DNA from: Chrysochromulina parva
Taxonomy: Eukaryota; Haptophyta; Prymnesiales; Chrysochromulinaceae
Direction: 5' to 3'
NCBI GenBank assembly: GCA_002887195.1
Contig: PJAB01002108.1
Location: 1-10,473, forward strand
Length of the DNA: 10,473 nt
The notes under the pieces are model-generated. The model was not told the origin of the DNA, searched no databases, and saw nothing but the letters and a program-made list of their open reading frames with translations. Numbering within the stretch: the first letter of the stretch is position 1; the number at the start of each line of letters is the position of its first letter. The position numbers and the translations under genes are program-made. This document shows positions 5,575 to 10,473 of the stretch, one piece after another.

Positions 5575-6798
5575 TCAGGGGAAGGCGAGCACGAGCAGGC
5601 GCGAGACGCCGCCGCCCACGAAGAGCAGCCACGCCCATAGCAGCGTCGCCAGCAGAAGCGGCTTCACGCCGAGTTGACGGATCTTGCCCAGGTCGGCGTC
5701 GAAGCCGAGCGCCGCCATGGCCATGGCCAAGCAAGCTGCGGACACTTTGGCTGCGGCCTTGACGAGAGCGCGGTCGAATGTAACCACCGAGTTGAGCGCG
5801 GCGACACCGACGAAGCCAAGGGCAAACCACGGCAGCGGCGTCTTCACGCGGAAGGGTGTGACCTGCGCGTTGGCGGCGGGGTCTTTGCGGCGGCGCAGCG
5901 ACGGCATTGTCGACATGATGAGGAGCGTCGGTGCGAGCAGGCAGACACGCACGAGCTTGGTGACGATTGCGGTCGCCGACACTTCCGACCCCATTGCGGC
6001 GCTTGCAGCGACTACACCCGCAAGCTCGTGCACTGTCGAGCCAGTGTAGATGGCCATGAGTTTGGGGTTCGCTGCGAGAAAGGGCACCGTACGGAACAGC
6101 GTGGGGTACAAGAACATGGCGAGGGTGCCGCATGCGACAACCGTACCGACGGCCGCAGCCGTCTCGTGCGCCTCTCCCTCGACAACCGGCTGCGCAGCCA
6201 CCACCGCCGAGCAGCCGCAGATGGCCGCGCCCGACGCGATCAGAGCCGCGAGCGGTGCCTCAAGGCCGAGGGCACGTGTGCCAACCAGCACGCCCAGGAG
6301 CATCGTGCTGACGACCGAGAAGAGGTCGGCGAAGAGCCCGGCGAGGCCGACGCTCGCAACCTGCTGCAACGTGAGCTTAACACCATAGAGGATGATGCCA
6401 GCCCGAAGAAGCCGCGCCTTTGCAAACGAAACTCCCTGCTTGAGAGCCGCCTTTGAGCCCGCATCGAGCAGGCAACCCGCGCCAATGCCCAAAAGCGACG
6501 CCCACAGCAGTGGCGAGAGCGCGGTGCGGTCGGCGAGTCGTGCTGCAACCTCGGCGATCAGCCATGCTGCGCCGACACCAGGCGCGCGATCGGCCACGAA
6601 CCCGAGGGCAAGCGGAACGGAAGCACGTGACTCTGAGAGCAGCGGCGGACAGGTGCGAGCTCGACTCATAGTGGAAAAAGGAGATGGCACCGGATAGGTG
6701 CGGGGCATGGTGAAGAGAGGTCCTGGAGGGCCGCTGTGCAGCACGCCAGCGACTTCGAACAGCACCACGAAGAGTGAGAGAAGTCGAGAGAAGGCCAT
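5575..6798 (-). CDS. YeiH/UPF0324 family membrane protein (putative sulfate exporter)
   Basis: A polytopic membrane protein of the YeiH/UPF0324 (PSE) family, for which export of sulfate or a related anion is proposed but poorly proven. Family signatures read in order: LLRAGIILYGVKLTLQQVA, then SGAAICGCSAVVAAQPVV, then GTLAMFLYP, then YTGSTVHELAGVVAA, then TKLVRVCLLAP, and near the end LAMAMAALGFDADLGKIRQL followed by a last hydrophobic helix. The core length (about 340 residues) matches bacterial members. An extra segment of about 60 residues precedes it. From the ATG at 6798 it opens MAFSRLLSLFVVLFEVAG, a hydrophobic stretch that could be a signal or plastid-targeting peptide. Other in-frame starts are 6864 (longer by 22 residues) and the ATG at residue 31, which has the best Kozak context; the true start is uncertain. 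No intron is needed. The family is mostly prokaryotic, so old gene transfer or a plastid role is possible (inference). Confidence 0.88.
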   Translation of the reverse strand: MAFSRLLSLFVVLFEVAGVLHSGPPGPLFTMPRTYPVPSPFSTMSRARTCPPLLSESRASVPLALGFVADRAPGVGAAWLIAEVAARLADRTALSPLLWASLLGIGAGCLLDAGSKAALKQGVSFAKARLLRAGIILYGVKLTLQQVASVGLAGLFADLFSVVSTMLLGVLVGTRALGLEAPLAALIASGAAICGCSAVVAAQPVVEGEAHETAAAVGTVVACGTLAMFLYPTLFRTVPFLAANPKLMAIYTGSTVHELAGVVAASAAMGSEVSATAIVTKLVRVCLLAPTLLIMSTMPSLRRRKDPAANAQVTPFRVKTPLPWFALGFVGVAALNSVVTFDRALVKAAAKVSAACLAMAMAALGFDADLGKIRQLGVKPLLLATLLWAWLLFVGGGVSRLLVLAFP

Positions 6799-6907
6799 TG
6801 AGGCGCGTGAGGCCTCGCGCCGGGTTTTGAGCGGGATTCCATATGTGACAAGTTTGCTATCCATATGGAGAATACTAAATGGTAGTATACCACCCTCGAA
6901 GGTTTCA
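6799..6907 (-). promoter_or_regulatory. Very short spacer with AT-rich patch between PC-esterase and YeiH-like genes
   Basis: Only 109 bases (43 if the YeiH start is 6864) separate the PC-esterase stop from the next gene on the same strand. The part at about 6838-6890 is much more AT-rich than its surroundings. It carries two CATATG palindromes (6840 and 6862) and GGTAGTATACC, which could serve as core promoter or 5' leader. This is a motif-level guess. Confidence 0.35.
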
Positions 6908-8656
6908 TCAGACAGCTCCCCCGACGATCGAAGGGTCAACAGGTCGACTGCTCAAGACTCGAGACGCCCAGTCGACGACTGCCGAATAGAACGGCGCGAG
7001 CGGCGCGTCCCAGAGCAGCGGATGGTAGCAGAAGTGGGTGCAGTCGCGCCCCTCGTTAGGGCTCACGTGCATGTGGGGCTGCTGCGCCATGCGATTGAAC
7101 TGCGCAAGCGGCCGAATCGAGGGGAACTCGCTGAGCACGGCGCGCGCGATCCGATTGATCGCGTACGGGCCGTCATGCACCGCCGCCAGCCGCGCCTGGT
7201 GCTCCGGGTCTCGCTCGCTCCAGAGCGACGCGCTGCATGCCCCGGGCGGCACGTCCAGCGTCGCTAGAAACCGGGCATTTGAGGCGCGCTCCTGCTCGAA
7301 GTAGCTGCCGTCGTAGCGTTCGGTCCAAAAATGCTGTGGGAAAGTCTCTCGGAAGAGCACGAGAGGCGGGCGCGACGCGTCCGCCTTGGTTTTGAGATTG
7401 GGTTTGAGATTGGGCCGCACCGGCGCTGAGGCCTGGTAGCTTGTGAGCAGCGAGAAGAGGACGTGTAAGCTTCGTGCGTACTCGCCGTCCGTCTCGACAA
7501 GGTTCATCTCTCGAGAATCGTAATGGATGCCCATGTTGGCGACGATCACCGAAGGTTGAAACTCGCGGAGCACTCGCTCGACTGTGCTGCGATGGCGCGG
7601 GCCCATGCCGGCGAAGAGATCATCTCCTTCCCACGGGCAAGTGGGCGAGCTGACAGAGGTGTTCTTGAGGCGGCGCACGCTGAAGGACGCCAGAGTGAAG
7701 TGCAGGCTCGCGCCCTGCAGCACCCAATCCGCCCCGTTGGGCGCGCCACACCAGTGGCTCGGAGTCCCGGCCACAAACTGCCTCAGCGGCGCATTGTCGG
7801 CAGAGAATAGCCCGCGCCCGTGCAGATCCAGCGCAAGCGCGGCGGCCCATTGCGCCGAGACCGAGTCCCCGATGACCAGCACTCGCTGCCCCTTGAGATC
7901 ATCCGCGGCCCGTTTGACCGTCGCTCGTCGTTGCTTCGGATCCATCACTCCTGCGACTACAGTGGGGCGCTCTCCCCCCTCGCAGGGGTCGTAGACGAGA
8001 GCCGTTACGTTCGTGGTGACACAGCAGCCACCGTGATGCGGCGGAGTGCTGCCGCGCGAGCGCGTGTGCCAGAGCACGAGCCAGTCCTCGGGGCAGATCG
8101 ACCGGCGCGCTAGCAGAGCCTTCTCCTCCATCGGCGAGTGCGCCGTGCGCCAGTCGGGAGATACGAGCTCCCCGGACAGCGCACGGACGCCGAGGGCCTC
8201 GGAGCAGCGGAGCGTCTTGTTGGCCGCGTGACGCTCCCGTCGCGCCCACGCGGCGCCCACTGCGAAGCGACGCTCAGCCGCATGGCGGTTTGCGTCGCTG
8301 ACTTCACGCGCCTGTTCTTGCCCGGCCATCTCTCTGCATGAGTCCGCCGACAGACCATTCGCCGGGCTGCTAGTACGGACGAGTAGCCAGGTTGCTCTCG
8401 TGCGGCTGTTTTGAAGCGCCTTCGCTCTGCGCAATTCAAAGGGGTGGATTTCTCCTCGGCCATGCACGTTGCAGCGCAAGCCGTTATCCTGCACAACTCC
8501 GCCGCACCAGCTGCGCTGTGCTGCACATGCTCGCTGAGCCTCGATGAGCGTCGTGAAGCGACCAGCACATCGCTCAGCCTCGGTCATAATATCGCTTTGC
8601 AAGGCGAGATTGCGCTCCCCGGCCGAACGCCAGCAGGCGCTGCCATCCACAAGCAT
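6908..8656 (-). CDS. PC-esterase (TBL/SGNH-like) protein with N-terminal PAN/apple-like module
   Basis: A 582-residue protein from the ATG at 8656; the frame is open a little further, but only to a GTG. At about residues 30-76 a small cysteine module (C30, C43, C51, C62, ending PFELR) resembles the PAN/apple-like repeats common in algal secreted proteins. At about 259-580 is a PC-esterase domain: VLVIGDSVSAQW with the GDS nucleophile motif (263-265), VIVANMGIHYD, RETFPQHFW, and DCTHFC (538-543) with the Asp-x-x-His pair. In plants this family O-acetylates cell-wall polysaccharides, and relatives are esterases. Here acetyl transfer to, or removal from, surface glycans is inferred. NKT, NVT and NTS sites and many Cys fit a secretory route. 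However, no signal peptide or anchor is visible at the N-terminus, so an upstream exon may be missing from this model. Confidence 0.82.
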   Translation of the reverse strand: MLVDGSACWRSAGERNLALQSDIMTEAERCAGRFTTLIEAQRACAAQRSWCGGVVQDNGLRCNVHGRGEIHPFELRRAKALQNSRTRATWLLVRTSSPANGLSADSCREMAGQEQAREVSDANRHAAERRFAVGAAWARRERHAANKTLRCSEALGVRALSGELVSPDWRTAHSPMEEKALLARRSICPEDWLVLWHTRSRGSTPPHHGGCCVTTNVTALVYDPCEGGERPTVVAGVMDPKQRRATVKRAADDLKGQRVLVIGDSVSAQWAAALALDLHGRGLFSADNAPLRQFVAGTPSHWCGAPNGADWVLQGASLHFTLASFSVRRLKNTSVSSPTCPWEGDDLFAGMGPRHRSTVERVLREFQPSVIVANMGIHYDSREMNLVETDGEYARSLHVLFSLLTSYQASAPVRPNLKPNLKTKADASRPPLVLFRETFPQHFWTERYDGSYFEQERASNARFLATLDVPPGACSASLWSERDPEHQARLAAVHDGPYAINRIARAVLSEFPSIRPLAQFNRMAQQPHMHVSPNEGRDCTHFCYHPLLWDAPLAPFYSAVVDWASRVLSSRPVDPSIVGGAV

Positions 8657-8876
8657 CGTCTCGTGTGCCCACGGCGCACAGGGACGAAGCACCCTCGAAC
8701 GTCACTCCACGCGCCCCCCGGGCGGTTGCCCCTAGTTTCCTAATCGGGCGCGCGTTCGCCTTTTCACTTAGTGGAATTGCGATCGCTTTCCGCGAGCGCG
8801 CTTTTCTTCTTTGAGCGTGAGTCGGGGGCTGCTCGCCTGTTGTAGCTCTCTGCGCACTCCGCGTGCGACGTTTAAG

Positions 8877-8909
8877 GTACTCACTACTACTCAAGTACAA
8901 GTACAGTAC
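8877..8909. promoter_or_regulatory. Cluster of four GTAC cores
   Basis: GTAC occurs at 8877, 8895, 8901 and 8906 within GGTACTCACTACTACTCAAG and the following bases. GTAC is the core recognised by SBP-domain factors (for example copper regulation in green algae). Whether this organism has such a factor is unknown. Confidence 0.25.
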
Positions 8910-8997
8910 GGTAGTCACTCTTTCCCACGAAGACATCGCAAATTTGCAAAAAGGTCAGCTCAAAACGTCTGCTCCCCCTCCCCCTTGATTCAAAACT

Positions 8998-9003
8998 CAC
9001 GTG
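8998..9003. promoter_or_regulatory. CACGTG box upstream of FKBP-GH13 gene
   Basis: A single perfect G-box/E-box palindrome, 44 bases before the ATG at 9048. It is the same motif as the pair at 5408-5420, so the two genes may share a type of regulator. Motif-based only. Confidence 0.3.
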
Positions 9004-9047
9004 AAAAGTTCGATTCGGTTGCCTAATACGGTCCCTTCACACTCGTG

Positions 9048-10473
9048 ATGGTAGTCATGGTTCTCTCTCGCACGTCGGCCATCTTGCTCTTTTCCGCGTT
9101 CACCTGCGCTGCGGCCACCAACGCTGCGGGCCGCACCTTCCTCGAGGCGAACATGGCCAGGAATGGCGTGGTGACGCTGCCTTCGGGGCTGCAGTACGAG
9201 GTGCTCGTGATGGGCAGAGGCGGTGAGCATCCCTTGCCGGACACGCCGTGCTCGTGCCATTACGAGGGCCGCACCGCACAGCAGCATCCGGCGGGCACGG
9301 TCTTCGACTCTTCGTATGCGCGCGGCGAGCCGTTGTCGTTTGCGCCCAATCAAGTGATCCAAGGGTGGACGGAGGCGATGCAGTTGATGGTCGCCGGCGA
9401 TACGTGGATGCTGTACATACCGTCTGAGCTTGCGTACGGCAATGCGGGCGCGGGTGACGACATAGGCCCGGGCGATGCGCTCGTCTTCAAGCTCGCGCTT
9501 CTCGAGCTCCAGGGTCCGGGCAAGACTCTCACGGCCGACGAGGTCAGGGCGCGCAACGCCATGACGCCTGGTGCGCCGCCCGACCCGGCGCTGCCGGTGG
9601 TGGACAACACAAGCGACCTCAGCTGGGTCGACGACCCGCGGGCGTGGCATCAGTCGCTCGCCCGCATTGTCGACCACCGGTTCAGCACCTTCGATGAGCT
9701 GTACCGCTTTGCGACGGACGCCAAGAAGGCGGGTGTGTCCGCGCTCATGCTCGTCGAGATCCAAGACACGCGGGCGTGCCCGGGCCCTTGGTACAATGGC
9801 CTGCAGCTCTGCGGGCACATCAATGGATCCTACCCCGTCGTGAGTGGCAGCCTTGCACGGTGGCGCCAGATGCTCGACGAGATCAAGCCCATGCGCCTCA
9901 TGTGGTGGGTCAACCCGTCGTACTGGTCAGTGCAGGGCCCCGTGTGGGCGCAAGCAGCCGCCAACAAGGACTCGGAGGTCGGCCGTTGGTTTAGCTGGGG
10001 CCCGGAGAGCTGTGCCGGCGTGCGCCCGTGCATGGGGCGCAACGTGGTCGTGCCATCCGTCGGCTGCGCCCAGGGCAGCTGGGCCTCGGAGGCCAGCATG
10101 TCAGGGATCAGGTCGGCGCTCGCGTCGTTTGGCAGCGAGGGCTACGAGAATTATCTGGTGGACTCGATGGCGAACTCGTGGACGGGCAACCTTGGGATCG
10201 ACGGCTACTGCGAGGACCTGAACGCCAACTACCCGTGCATGATGCAGACTGACGGGCGAGGCTCGTTGCCGTCCTGGCAGCGCATCGTCCGGCGTGTGCG
10301 GCGCGCGCAGCCGCAGCTCGTGATGAGTGCCGAGATGATGAACTCGTGGGAGGAGGTGATCGCCGCAGACGCGAACATCGGCGGCCAGGGCCAGCCGGGC
10401 TTCCACGCCGCCATGCAGCACGCGGCGCGCACGGGAGATGCCTCTGCTCTCGAGGACATCGCGAGCTCGTCGG
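9048..10473 (+). CDS. Secreted FKBP peptidyl-prolyl isomerase fused to a degenerate GH13 (alpha-amylase-like) domain, 3' partial
   Basis: Open from the ATG at 9048 (in-frame TAA just upstream at 9024) to the window end: 475 codons, no stop, no intron needed. Residues 1-27 look like a signal peptide (hydrophobic AILLFSAFTCAAA). Residues about 38-155 are an FKBP domain of Mip/FKBP14 type. Active-site positions are kept: Y72, F86-D87, F98, V103-I104, W107, Y130, F147. After a Pro-rich linker, residues about 192-475 follow the GH13 barrel order: AGVSALMLVEIQD (strand with Trp/Tyr loop), RLMWWVNPS (region I), NKDSEVGRWFSWG, NLGIDGYCEDL (region II), VMSAEMMNSW (region III). D390 and E429 sit at the nucleophile and acid/base places. 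However, the region I Asp and His read M285 and P290, and the usually invariant region II Arg is C388. Catalysis may be lost or altered. The FKBP half may fold or tether the barrel in the secretory pathway (inference). The C-terminal part lies outside the window. Confidence 0.82.
   Translation, partial: MVVMVLSRTSAILLFSAFTCAAATNAAGRTFLEANMARNGVVTLPSGLQYEVLVMGRGGEHPLPDTPCSCHYEGRTAQQHPAGTVFDSSYARGEPLSFAPNQVIQGWTEAMQLMVAGDTWMLYIPSELAYGNAGAGDDIGPGDALVFKLALLELQGPGKTLTADEVRARNAMTPGAPPDPALPVVDNTSDLSWVDDPRAWHQSLARIVDHRFSTFDELYRFATDAKKAGVSALMLVEIQDTRACPGPWYNGLQLCGHINGSYPVVSGSLARWRQMLDEIKPMRLMWWVNPSYWSVQGPVWAQAAANKDSEVGRWFSWGPESCAGVRPCMGRNVVVPSVGCAQGSWASEASMSGIRSALASFGSEGYENYLVDSMANSWTGNLGIDGYCEDLNANYPCMMQTDGRGSLPSWQRIVRRVRRAQPQLVMSAEMMNSWEEVIAADANIGGQGQPGFHAAMQHAARTGDASALEDIASSS

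Larger units (their letters stand above)
8657..9047. promoter_or_regulatory. Divergent intergenic region
   Basis: About 390 bases between the PC-esterase (minus) and the FKBP-GH13 gene (plus), expected to hold both promoters. GC content drops from about 8870 to 9030. It contains four GTAC cores in 33 bases (8877-8909), a pyrimidine tract CTGCTCCCCCTCCCCC (about 8969-8984) and CACGTG at 8998-9003, 44 bases before the ATG. If the PC-esterase has an upstream exon with a signal peptide it would also lie here, but I could not define one. Confidence 0.45.

Noticed and set aside
8574..8936. Minus-strand open frame upstream of the PC-esterase as a missing first exon
   Set aside because: It overlaps the PC-esterase start in another frame, is Arg-rich, and shows no signal peptide; I found no splice pair joining it convincingly.
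1..10473. Prokaryotic defence system, prophage, transposon, tRNA or rRNA
   Set aside because: No transposase, integrase, nuclease or terminal inverted repeats, and no tRNA- or rRNA-like sequence seen on either strand; gene style is eukaryotic.

Overview
The window looks like nuclear DNA from a GC-rich, compact genome of a single-celled eukaryote, most likely a microalga. The evidence is as follows: proteins have a eukaryotic domain style (a secreted FKBP joined to an amylase-like barrel, and a plant/algal type PC-esterase with a small cysteine-rich module). Start sites follow ATG with no ribosome binding sites. Minisatellites fill one gene, and two short predicted spliceosomal introns sit at the left edge. 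A haptophyte or a similar secondary-plastid alga fits best, but this is inference and I cannot assign a taxon from sequence alone.

Layout. Three genes lie head to tail on the minus strand and one on the plus strand. (a) 1-5188, minus: a very large protein of unknown function with a non-repetitive N-terminal third, then a low-complexity body built from at least a dozen in-frame minisatellites, then a short coiled-coil-like end. At 1-181 its 3' part runs into a 79-bp tandem duplication that reads as a 24-nt exon plus a 55-nt intron, repeated. (b) 5189-5574: spacer with a pair of CACGTG boxes. (c) 5575-6798, minus: a YeiH/UPF0324 (putative sulfate exporter) membrane protein with a eukaryotic N-terminal extension. 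(d) 6799-6907: a very short spacer with an AT-rich patch. (e) 6908-8656, minus: a PC-esterase (TBL/SGNH-like) protein with an N-terminal PAN/apple-like module. (f) 8657-9047: a divergent promoter region. (g) 9048 to the right edge, plus: a secreted fusion of an FKBP peptidyl-prolyl isomerase with a degenerate GH13 (alpha-amylase family) domain, open at the window end.

The genes do not form an obvious pathway. The PC-esterase and the FKBP-GH13 fusion are both plausible secretory-pathway or cell-surface glycan proteins sharing a divergent upstream region. That link is inference. The most notable observations are the exon-intron cassette duplication at the left edge, one 21-bp minisatellite read in two different frames within one ORF, and the FKBP-GH13 fusion that has lost usually invariant GH13 residues.
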